From: Butyriboletus loyo
Taxonomy: Eukaryota > Basidiomycota > Agaricomycetes > Boletales > Boletaceae
Direction of reading: 5' to 3'
Length of the DNA stretch: 64,000 nt
NCBI GenBank assembly: GCA_038093515.1
Contig: JBBPSI010000117.1
Span: 16,967-80,966, forward strand
This document shows, piece by piece, positions 42,001 to 50,625 of this stretch. The translations under genes and the position numbers were made by a program. The notes beneath the pieces are model-generated. The model did no database searches. It was given only the letters and a program-made list of their open reading frames with translations, and was not told the DNA's origin. How positions within the stretch are numbered: position 1 is the first letter of the stretch; each line of letters begins with the position of its first letter.

Positions 42001-42374
42001 CGCAAGATATACCGCATGGCATTAGCCATTCCATATCTGGTGAAGGAGCATAGTAAGTCCTCTTTCGCTTCATCCACCAATTGAACATGACATTAAAAAT
42101 CTGCATAGGATTCCGCTCACACATGATGATCGGAATGCGTTCCATCGTAGACTGGGTCATGCAGGAACTATTGGAAAAAGACGAGGACATCATTTCCATT
42201 AGGTCTACAGATGCAATGGCCGTTGAACTTGAGGGAGACTGTCTACGTGCCATCCAGATACTGGATGTCATCATGAAGGGTCTCCATGTCATGGACGCAT
42301 ACGTAGAGATGACAAAGGGGGATTGGAGGGATCCAGGGGAGGTACTGGACTTGCGCACCACTGTCTTCCCCTAA
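39049..42374 (+). pseudogene. JmjC-domain (2OG/Fe(II) dioxygenase-like) gene, disrupted
   Basis: Exon 1 (ATG 39049) encodes an N-terminal part with a Lys/Gly-rich KGKGKGKA tract. A solo LTR interrupts it at 40038-40533. Removing the LTR and one TSD rejoins the frame (SPTNMDVIED). Introns follow (40598-40662, 40764-40827 and others). The JmjC core reads SGWDVITH..FLTYPHHDA..LTY, then GAKIWGY, LIQPPGINHMIYTP and SGHMYMYDTMHLTE. The HHD and the later INH supply the His-Asp...His iron triad. Two further lesions are a 1-nt shift near 41500 and TGA at 41657-41659. It ends at TAA 42372. JmjC proteins act on chromatin or other proteins; the substrate here is unknown. Large JmjC families occur in agaricomycetes. 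Confidence 0.75.
40038..40533 (-). repeat. Solo LTR, family A, inside the JmjC gene
   Basis: 496 bp in reverse orientation (TGTTACG at 40038, ATAACA at 40533), flanked by CCGAC (40033-40037) and CTGAC (40534-40538), a 5-bp TSD with one mismatch. Confidence 0.9.
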
Positions 42375-42563
42375 GGCCACTTACGATGTGTATGTATCAA
42401 GTAGTATGACGACGACGACTAATATCACTGCTACAAATGCAATTTCCATTTCCAAATTATTGGTCAATTGATATAGAGCATCCAATTCTCAAACAAACTT
42501 GATGATATACATATGGTGTAATAAATGGTATGGCAAAGGATGGATACTGGATCTGCGATGTGC

Positions 42564-43536
42564 CTAGTTGCTTGCTTCCCCAGAGTCCATATTACTGTCG
42601 CTCAACCCATCTGCATTGTCATCCACATCCACAACCGCAGCGGAAGCTGCAGTTGCAGCCACAGCCGCACTGGTGTTCTGTTCATGGTATTCGTTGAGAT
42701 CTGTGAGGACATCTGGTGAAGTACGATTCAGCGATTGTGGTGTAAACACCAGTGTAAATGGAATGACGTACCTCTGGCATATACTTGACTCTTGTCCACA
42801 TCACCCTCCATTGTTTCCTAGACTGCGTATGGTAGTTCATACCACTCTGTGAATATGTACATTGCGCTTGTCGCCAGCGCATGTGAGGAAGCGCACGAGA
42901 TGTCCCAGCAGCACGCCTCGCTGTCCCAGGCCCAACCGAAGCGCATCCTATTGTATCCGTGATCTGGGTGGTCATAGGTAATGTGTTAAGCTATATGGAT
43001 GCGGTCTACTCACCGAGTGTAAAGACGTTCATAGTGCGGAGGTTCCGCCCAGGGTGGTCCCTCTGCCACAAGGACACTGCAGCCGGATCATGTCGTCCGA
43101 CGTAGTTGTCCTCACGCATGTATATATCGAAGAAGTTGACGTTAACGTTTCCAGGCTGTTTTGAGGCCTCTCAGAATCCTGGGCAACAGAACTCAAGGAT
43201 GCGAAAGTGATATATTAGATTGTGCTGTATTGCAGTCTTTGTGTGCTCATTGAGCATGCTTATGCCCTCTTCACACGCCAGTACCCTCTCCAAGGTCAAG
43301 GCCCTATATATAAATCGACGCATGAGAGTCTCATAACGTGGGGGAATCGGCATTATGACGCCCCCGGTGAGGTTGAACCCCTTTGTGGTCCATTCCAGGG
43401 TGACCGTCGTTACAGACCTCTTGATCATGTACTGAGACGAAAGTCCGCATTGCAGATCGTCGAGCATTGTTGTTAGGTGCGGAAAAAGGCTTCCAGAGGG
43501 AAACAAGGTGTATTGTGGCTTGGATGGGGTGGCCAT
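42564..43536 (-). pseudogene. Unrecognised gene family, member P2
   Basis: The frame from 43536 (MATPSKPQYTLFPSG) runs through LMRRFIYRALTLERV, a stop near 43171, and then INFFDIYMREDNYVGRHDP..VSLWQ. Later exons have KQWRVMWTRVKYMPE, and the C-terminus ends NADGLSDSNMDSGEASN at 42564. The order of features parallels P1: MR(K/R)(Y/F)IY, Y(Y/N)YVG.H, V..W, K.W...W..V. I infer a diverged paralogue. An acidic Ala/Val-rich tail replaces the VHAPS repeats. The function is unknown. Stops and unresolved joins suggest it too is decaying. Confidence 0.5.
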
Positions 43537-44127
43537 AGTAGTCGGGAGGAAGGTCTGGCTGCGAACGACTTTCGTGGTAAATTATATATCTTAACAATGT
43601 CTGGACTGTCCATATGGGGTAAATGTCCAGATCGGTCCTTAGATGGATTGGACCTATCTGTGGAGTATTATGTACAAGCATTGCGGGCATTGTACGTCCA
43701 TAAACAAGGTATTGGACGGTGTTTGAAAAAGTGTTTGAAAGTGTTCGTAGGTGTTCACGAGTGTTCGTAAGTGTTCAACAGTCCTCTACTACAGTTCCCG
43801 CATATTCTACAACAATGTATGCAGTTGTAAAATAACTATTTGCAAGTGTTCGAAAGTGTTCAACAGGGGTTTGCCAGATGTTCACATGATCCACATCCTC
43901 ATTCCCAAATGGGCCCAATGGTCAGGCCCCGTGTACAATAATTGTTCCGTTTCTGACACATTCTACCATTTACAGACAGGCGGAAACATTAAGGTTACTG
44001 CATTGACCAATATAGGCCATTGATCCATCAACACTACCACAACTTGCGTTCCCCCCCTCCCTCCCTCCCACACACACACACACACATACAATGCCTCACA
44101 AACGGCGTGGAGTGAGAGGGTTCGAGG
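43537..44127. repeat. Ten-bp tandem array upstream of P2, and a CCCT/CA microsatellite
   Basis: Bases 43715-43790 and 43840-43865 hold the same GTGTTTGAAA/GTGTTCGTAA units and the same spacer (CCGCATATTCTACAA...GCAGTTGTAAAATAAC) as upstream of P1. Bases 44053-44092 are a (CCCT)n(CA)n microsatellite. No gene is seen. Confidence 0.8.
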
Positions 44128-44542
44128 TGTTGAAACGGTAGTGTTCTATTTCTGTATTTCACTTACAGCCACTACGTTTCTGGACTGGTCTGTATGACAT
44201 CATTGTCTAGACCTAGTCACGCTTATCACATTACAAATAGCTCTTATTATGCTATTGGACGATATGTTTAGTCTTATCTCTTATCTCTATCATATCGTCA
44301 TGTATTTCATACTATACCTTATAAAGGTACTATACAGAACATAAGTACAAACACTCATGTACTGTATATAAGACAGCCCTTATGGCTTGTCGCTTTTCTT
44401 TAGATCTTTCAGTTCTATCATCACTACTGCGATATCTCTGCTTGAGCCTCCTTATACCTGCTTACGATATCTTCTTTATTTTCTTTATATATTTTATTGC
44501 ATCCTTCGCTGCTCTGTTCACCACCCGGTCTCAATCTAAACA
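44128..44542 (+). repeat. Copia LTR (5' copy)
   Basis: Starts TGTTGAAACGGTAG, nearly identical to 54242 onward for about 300 bp, then diverges. It includes the conserved TATAAAGGTAC and TATATAAGACAG boxes. Confidence 0.8.
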
Positions 44543-44674
44543 TCCGTCGACCCAGCCCTGCTATCGCCGGCTTACTTGCGGTACCGCCTTGAGTCTCATA
44601 CCATGGTGCATCAACATTGTTCTAGCACACCATGGTTGCTACGATTCCACCGTGATTGCTCTCAGGATCACCGC

Positions 44675-45196
44675 TGTTATAATCATAACATTTTATTCGT
44701 ACACTTCATACACTTTCAAAATTCGGACTTAGTCGTTTTCACTTTCAAAGGTCACATGACATAGCGCACGTGATCGTGGGAACTTACATGTGATCTTCTG
44801 CTGACTAAGCATATGATGTCATGGCCTAGACTAGGCCTAGACTCTATGACGTCACGACACATGTATTTAATCTCCGTTTACTTCTCTTCCTTTTGATCCC
44901 CGCGCCTCGTGTGGTTAATCACCGTTGCGCTTCTCTTCTTTAGTCTATCCGTGTATAGTATTTCCTCACACGCACAGCATGGTCTGTGCGCGTCCTTGTA
45001 CAATATAAAAGGGCTCGTGGTTAGACTAGGATTCCCTAGTTTTAACCACTTGTCTATTCGCTGGCAACAGTTGAGGATTAAGTTGAAGCTCCTTGATTCC
45101 ATCTTGCCAGGTCTTTGTGTAAACCTGCAACTGTAGTGGGACCTCGTGTGAAAGGGTACTACGTGCTAGCATTCGACTGCGCATTGCCTTGCAACA
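44675..45196 (+). repeat. LTR, family B, without matching TSD
   Basis: 522 bp, TGTTATAATC...TGCAACA, similar to 37117-37625. The left flank (ACCGC) and right flank (CTCGA) do not match. The sequences on the two sides are different parts of the copia element, so a deletion accompanied or followed insertion. Confidence 0.85.
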
Positions 45197-45254
45197 CTCG
45201 AGGTCACCAACGTGACTTATATGATGAGTTCGATCAGGATTTACAGTCTCAAGG

Positions 45255-45678
45255 TGTTACGGTAGTACTCTTTATTTTTCTCTCCACTACCATTAGGACT
45301 CTTACATTCGCCTAGCCTTCTGCTAGTTCCTGTTGAACGGTAACAACCGTTCTTACTTAGTCATCACTTCCCGCGCACAGACGCACTTTCTTTCATACTC
45401 CAGAACATTCTAGAGTATCCTTTCCTCGTTTGTACTTTCGCTCTCACACTGATAGGGAGCATGGTCTGTGCGCAGACCTCAGTAGTATAAAGTCACTGTC
45501 TTTACACCCTGTAACGGTATCTAGTTCTACGCAGCTTCCTGCTAGCAATTAGTATCATTCCAGACTCTTAGTGTGCGCACTAAGACATAGTCTGAGACTC
45601 ACTCAGAAACGTCTCCCGAGTCTCGAGGCCACTCCAGAGTGCCTCCTCGCTGTTCAATTGTTAGCGCCCAGCGTAACA
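45255..45678 (+). repeat. 5' LTR, gypsy copy C
   Basis: 424 bp, TGTTACGG...GCGTAACA. It contains GTATAAAG near 45484 as the probable TATA element and differs from the 3' LTR at only a few sites. Confidence 0.95.
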
Positions 45679-45877
45679 AAAGAACTAGATCTTCACCTCG
45701 CTTCTGCTCTTCAGCAGTAAAGCCGCCCTCCCCTCGCCCACCATTTCCATCCAACGTCCCAGACGTGTCGGTCGTTCTTTCCGCGTTCCCTCCCCCGAAC
45801 CGGAACCCATCGTCGTCGACAACCCATCGCCGCCACACTCTCCCGCCCCGCCAGACCCTCAACCCCAGTTTTCCCCT

Positions 45878-47074
45878 TTGCCCCAGTCAGACCCCGAACC
45901 CTCTTATCAACCCGAGGACCAGGGTCTAGGGCAGGAAAACGAACCGGAACCCAGCGACGACGGTTATCAAAGCGATTGGCTTGACAGAACCCCCCACGTC
46001 TCCCCACACAACTCCCGCTCCCCCTCTCCACCGTATTTTCCACCCGCAGATCCCTCTGACGACGAAGACGACGACAAGATGTCTGATAAAAAGAATATCG
46101 TTCCCAAGGACTTCACTGGCCTCAATGAAGACGCTTCGCGATGGCTCCTCGCCATGCGCACCTATTTCGCCGCCAACCAGACGGCGTTCCCCGATGACGA
46201 GTCCAAAATCAATGCCCTCCTCATGAAAATGAGCGAAGGAAAAGGGAAGACGTTCTCTGAAGGATGGATGAGCCTCCTCCTAGACGGACACCCCACAGCA
46301 CAACAAAGGGAATTCACCACGGTCTGTGAAGACTTTCATAGGGTCTTCCATCCCTTTGACGTAGGAGAGAGCGCTCGGATTGACCTGGGGAACCTCACCC
46401 AGAACAAGGCCAACCGCAAGGACGGCTATGACACATATGTCACCGAGTTCCAACTCCTCGCCGCCAAGTCCGGAATCATAGATGAGAAGGCGCTCATCGA
46501 GTGGTTCATCCGCGGTCTTGACCCCCGCCTCGCCGAGTCTGTCCTCTCTTGCGAGAAGCCCCCTACCACGCTTGCCGGATGGGCTGAGAAAACATCCGCT
46601 TTCCATGCGCAGCATAAGCGCATCGACGACCTCCGCGCCGGGAAACGCTACATTCCCACATTCTCCTCTTCCTCGAAGCCCTCGTCCAACAGAAGGGATC
46701 CCAACGCAATGGACGTCGATGCCGTCCGACTTACTCCAGTACAACGTGCGGAGTACATGAAGCAGAACAAATGCTTCATCTGCCACCAAGTCGGCTGTCG
46801 CTCGACCAACCATCCTCGCCCCCCTCGCAATGGGCAGAACTCCCGAGGACCCCCCTCCCGTCCCCCTCGCAACCCTCAGCGCACGCGCGCCGCCGTCGTC
46901 ACGCCCCCCGAACCAAAGCCCTCCCCACTCGTCGACTACTTGTCCGAGTTGAAAGGTCGAGGCACCCAACAAGAAGATGTCTTGAACGTTCTCAAGGCAT
47001 GCTTCAATGAAGATGAAGAAAAGCTGCCCGTCGCAGCAACCAAGGTGGCCGAAGAATGGCCAAAGGATTTTTAG
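45878..47074 (+). CDS. Gag, gypsy copy C
   Basis: Capsid/nucleocapsid polyprotein of the retrotransposon. The open frame runs from before 45878 with the first in-frame ATG at 46079 (MSDKKNIVPKDFTG), so the true start is uncertain. A Pro/Asp-rich N-terminal stretch is followed by the capsid-like region (LLAMRTYFAANQTAFPDDE, then FHRVFHPFDVGESA). A Cys-His box CFICHQVGCRSTNH has order C-x2-C-x4-C-x4-H instead of the usual CCHC knuckle. It is followed by an Arg/Pro-rich segment. The stop TAG is at 47072-47074, overlapping pol by 19 nt, in the context GGATTTTTAG that is conserved in all three copies. Confidence 0.88.
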   Translation: MPQSDPEPSYQPEDQGLGQENEPEPSDDGYQSDWLDRTPHVSPHNSRSPSPPYFPPADPSDDEDDDKMSDKKNIVPKDFTGLNEDASRWLLAMRTYFAANQTAFPDDESKINALLMKMSEGKGKTFSEGWMSLLLDGHPTAQQREFTTVCEDFHRVFHPFDVGESARIDLGNLTQNKANRKDGYDTYVTEFQLLAAKSGIIDEKALIEWFIRGLDPRLAESVLSCEKPPTTLAGWAEKTSAFHAQHKRIDDLRAGKRYIPTFSSSSKPSSNRRDPNAMDVDAVRLTPVQRAEYMKQNKCFICHQVGCRSTNHPRPPRNGQNSRGPPSRPPRNPQRTRAAVVTPPEPKPSPLVDYLSELKGRGTQQEDVLNVLKACFNEDEEKLPVAATKVAEEWPKDF

Positions 47075-50000
47075 AAAGGAGGGAAGTTTCGACGTCTTCG
47101 CCTCCTCTTGTAATCGCCCCTGTAGTTTTATCAAACCCCAATGCACAATCAATTCGAGTTCCAGTATCTTTATTCGCGCACGAAGGGGGTCAAATCGTCG
47201 ACACATTCGCCCTGGTGGACAGCGGCGCAAGCGGATGCTTCATAGATCGCGATCTAGTGAAGCGAAAGAGATTGCCGATGGAACGGCTACCCAAGCCACT
47301 TAGTGCCCAGAACGTGGACGGGTCAAACAATCAAGGAGGAGTTATTCGACACAAGGTCACCCTCTCCATCAGAATTGGAGAAACCGAGGAGGAACGGAGT
47401 TTCCTAGTCCTCAACATAGGAAAAGAAAACATGATCCTGGGACTACCGTGGTTACGAGAAGCCAACCCGGTAATAGATTGGGCCACCGGCCACATCGATC
47501 TCCCAGATCAAATCAAGAAGCCCCGACACGACTCCCCTCGGGCAATCGCTCAACGGTACCTGGTACGATACCTTGACTTGGACCCAGACTCCAAGATCGC
47601 CAAGCTCTGGAAGAAGCGAGTAGACGCTTCGGCAAGGGACGCCTACCCTGTCAGAAAGGCCACCATCGCGACGGAAATCGCCGCCCAAGCAGTCAAGGAG
47701 AAAGCAGTTCTCCCAACCCCGTTCAAGTCCTTCGCGGACGTTTTTGACAAGAAGAACACCGAGGAGTTACCTCCATCCAGGTCTTTCGACCACGCCATCG
47801 ACCTCGATAAAGACTTCGTACCTAAAGTTGCCAAGGTCTATCCTCTGAACCCGAAGGAGTCAGAGGCATGTAAGGCGTTTGTTGAAGAACACCTCAAGTC
47901 GGGAAAGATCACTCCCTCCAAGTCCCCCCAAGCTGCCCCTTTCTTCTTTGTATCTAAGAAAGATGGCTCGCTACGCCCCTGCCAGGACTATCGGTACCTG
48001 AACTCCCATACGGTCAAAAACGCCTACCCTCTCCCCCTCATCTCCGACCTCGTGGACCGCCTCAAAGGTTCCAAGATTTTCACCAAGATGGATATACGCT
48101 GGGGATACAACAATGTCCTCATCAAGCCGAACGACCGCTGGAAGGCGGCCTTCATCACTCCCCAAGGGTTGTTCGAACCCACCGTGATGTTCTTCGGCCT
48201 TTGCAACTCCCCAGCAACTTTCCAAGCTTTGATGGACCACATCTTCGGGGATCTCATGGCAGAAGGCTGGTTGATCATTTACATGGACGACCTCCTCATC
48301 CATTCTGCCACGTCTGAGGAACACGAGGCTCGCACGATCCGCGTCTTGGAAAGGCTCAGGGAACATAAACTCTTCCTCAAACTCGAAAAGTGTTCATTCG
48401 ACGCCGAGGAAGTTGAATACCTCGGAATGATGGTCCGAGAAGGGCAGGTCAAGATGGACCCTACCAAGTTGAAAGCCATTCGCGAATGGAACCCCCCAAC
48501 CTCGGTGAAGGCAGTCAGATCCTTCATCGGGTTCTGCAACTTCTATCGAAGGTTCATACAGGACTTCTCTCACATCGCGAAGCCGCTACACGACCTGACC
48601 AAGAAGAACTCCCCCTGGGCCTGGACCCCCGCTTGCGAAGCCGCATTCCAGGCAATAAAACAGTCGTTCTTGAGGCAGCCCGTCCTCTCCATGCCCGATG
48701 TCACTAAGCCGTTCGCCGTCATGACGGACGCCTCCCTCACTGCTACCGGAGCAGTACTTATGCAAAAGGATGTCAATGGCGACCTACATCCTTGCGCTTA
48801 CCTGTCAAAGACGCTCTCGCCTGCAGAGCGCAATTACGATATCTATGATCGCGAGTTGCTCGCGGTCATTCACGCACTAGAAGAGTGGCGACACTACCTG
48901 CGAGGTACTGGTCACCAAGTAGAGATTCTCACCGATCACAAGAATCTCACGTATTTCCGACAACCCAACAAGTTGTCCCGCCGACAAGCCCGCTGGCTTA
49001 TGTTCCTGCAGGATTTCGACCTGCACTTCCACCACATCCCAGGTACTCAGATGGGCCCCGCCGATGCCTTGTCTCGCTGCGACGATGTTGATACTTCTGC
49101 CGATAACCAGGAAGTAACCCTTCTCCCCGAAAATCTGTTTGCCCGAAAGATTGACGTCGCTCTTGCTGAAAAGATTGCTGCCTCGACCCCCAGCGATCCC
49201 ATGATTAAGCGATGCATGCAAGCCCTTTACGAAGATTCGCCTCTCTTCCCCAAAATGAATGCTGGCGATTGGGACTTTGACGGGAAAGAATTATACTTCC
49301 GCAAGAAACGGTATATTCCCGAGGCCGCACGTGTCGACCTCATCCGATCCTTACATGAGAGCCCTGCTGGTGGTCACGGTGGTATATTCCGCACCCAGAA
49401 CATGGTGCAACGAGATTATTGGTGGCCAGGTATGGCTAATTTAGTCCGCCGTTTCGTCTCAGGCTGCGCTGTATGTCAAGCGCATAAGGTTAATACCCAT
49501 CCCACCGTGCCCCCTCTCACTCCTCTGGCCAGCGTGGCCTCTCGCCCCTTTGAACAAGTCTCGGTTGATCTTATCACCGGTCTTCCTCCGTCTTTGGGAT
49601 ATGATTCAGTCATGGTCGTGGTAGACCATGGGCTTACGAAGGGGGTAATTTATTCCCCTTGCAACAAGGACATCGATGCGGCAGGAGTTGCCAAATTATT
49701 TTTCAAAACAGTCTTCCTTCGATTCGGCCTACACTCTCGCTGCATCTCGGACAGAGGTCCTCAATTCGCATCCGCCTTCGCTAGAGAACTCGCAAGGCTT
49801 CTAGACTACGACCTCGCCCTCTCCTCCGCGTACCACCCACAGACTGACGGAGAAACCGAACGAGTCAACCAGGAACTGGAAACATACCTCCGGATCTTCT
49901 GTGATGGCCACCCGGAACGATGGGCCGAACTCCTCCCCATGGCCGAATTCTCTCACAATTCCATGACACATTCGTCGACCAACGTGACTCCGTTCTCCCT

Positions 50001-50616
50001 GATGGTCGGTTATGAGCCGAGGTCTTATCCTCCAATCGGAAAGACTTTCCTCCCCGCCCTCGAATCCAGACTCTCGGAACTCACGGGAGCCCGAACGGAG
50101 GCATTAGAAGCCCACGAAAAGGCACGACGATTGATGAAGGAACGGATCTCATCCAAGTTCCGTCCATGGAAGACTGGCGATAAGGTTTGGTTGGAAGGAC
50201 GCAACCTTCGACTCAGGTACCCGTCAAAGAAGCTTGCCCCAAGAAGGGAAGGACCGTTCGAAATCGCACAGGTAGTCTCCCCTGTGGCGTACAGACTCCG
50301 ACTACCACCGACCTGGAAGATCCACGACGTCTTCCATGCGTCACTCCTGACCCCTTATCGTGAAACTGCAGAACACGGCCCAAATTTCACAAACCCTCCT
50401 CCAGAAGAAATAGACGGAGATGAAGAGTACGAGATCGATCGGATCTTGTCCCATCGCGGCTCAAAGGGACGCCGTCAGTTCCTTGTGTCCTGGAAAGGGT
50501 ATTCCGCAGCTGAGAACACCTGGGAACCAAACGGGAACCTGGTCCATGCGCAGGCCTTGCTCAAGGCTTATAAACTGCGCCACCCCAAGGACTTTCCCTC
50601 CCCATCTTCTCAGTAA
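47056..50616 (+). CDS. Pol polyprotein with C-terminal chromodomain, gypsy copy C
   Basis: 1186 residues, uninterrupted. The domains in order are: aspartic protease (LVDSGASGCFID, Asp at 55); reverse transcriptase (YPLPLISDLVDRLKG, TKMDIRWGYNN, YMDD at 409-412); RNase H (TDASLTATGAVL, RELLAVIHALEEWRHYL); and integrase. The integrase has an HHCC zinc domain (H..GGHGG ... CAVCQ) and a DDE core (VDLITGLPP, SDRGPQFAS, HPQTDGETERVN). A GPY/F-like module (RREGPFEI) follows. The chromodomain is YEIDRILSHR, FLVSWKGYSAAENTWEP. The chromodomain is thought to guide integration to marked chromatin. Pol lies in the -1 frame relative to gag and starts, if independently translated, at ATG 47056. Confidence 0.96.
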   Translation: MAKGFLERREVSTSSPPLVIAPVVLSNPNAQSIRVPVSLFAHEGGQIVDTFALVDSGASGCFIDRDLVKRKRLPMERLPKPLSAQNVDGSNNQGGVIRHKVTLSIRIGETEEERSFLVLNIGKENMILGLPWLREANPVIDWATGHIDLPDQIKKPRHDSPRAIAQRYLVRYLDLDPDSKIAKLWKKRVDASARDAYPVRKATIATEIAAQAVKEKAVLPTPFKSFADVFDKKNTEELPPSRSFDHAIDLDKDFVPKVAKVYPLNPKESEACKAFVEEHLKSGKITPSKSPQAAPFFFVSKKDGSLRPCQDYRYLNSHTVKNAYPLPLISDLVDRLKGSKIFTKMDIRWGYNNVLIKPNDRWKAAFITPQGLFEPTVMFFGLCNSPATFQALMDHIFGDLMAEGWLIIYMDDLLIHSATSEEHEARTIRVLERLREHKLFLKLEKCSFDAEEVEYLGMMVREGQVKMDPTKLKAIREWNPPTSVKAVRSFIGFCNFYRRFIQDFSHIAKPLHDLTKKNSPWAWTPACEAAFQAIKQSFLRQPVLSMPDVTKPFAVMTDASLTATGAVLMQKDVNGDLHPCAYLSKTLSPAERNYDIYDRELLAVIHALEEWRHYLRGTGHQVEILTDHKNLTYFRQPNKLSRRQARWLMFLQDFDLHFHHIPGTQMGPADALSRCDDVDTSADNQEVTLLPENLFARKIDVALAEKIAASTPSDPMIKRCMQALYEDSPLFPKMNAGDWDFDGKELYFRKKRYIPEAARVDLIRSLHESPAGGHGGIFRTQNMVQRDYWWPGMANLVRRFVSGCAVCQAHKVNTHPTVPPLTPLASVASRPFEQVSVDLITGLPPSLGYDSVMVVVDHGLTKGVIYSPCNKDIDAAGVAKLFFKTVFLRFGLHSRCISDRGPQFASAFARELARLLDYDLALSSAYHPQTDGETERVNQELETYLRIFCDGHPERWAELLPMAEFSHNSMTHSSTNVTPFSLMVGYEPRSYPPIGKTFLPALESRLSELTGARTEALEAHEKARRLMKERISSKFRPWKTGDKVWLEGRNLRLRYPSKKLAPRREGPFEIAQVVSPVAYRLRLPPTWKIHDVFHASLLTPYRETAEHGPNFTNPPPEEIDGDEEYEIDRILSHRGSKGRRQFLVSWKGYSAAENTWEPNGNLVHAQALLKAYKLRHPKDFPSPSSQ

Positions 50617-50625
50617 ACAAACAAA

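Noticed and set aside
46280..47230. Minus-strand 316-codon frame opposite gag of copy C
   Set aside because: Antisense shadow of gag; its sequence merely mirrors gag codons.
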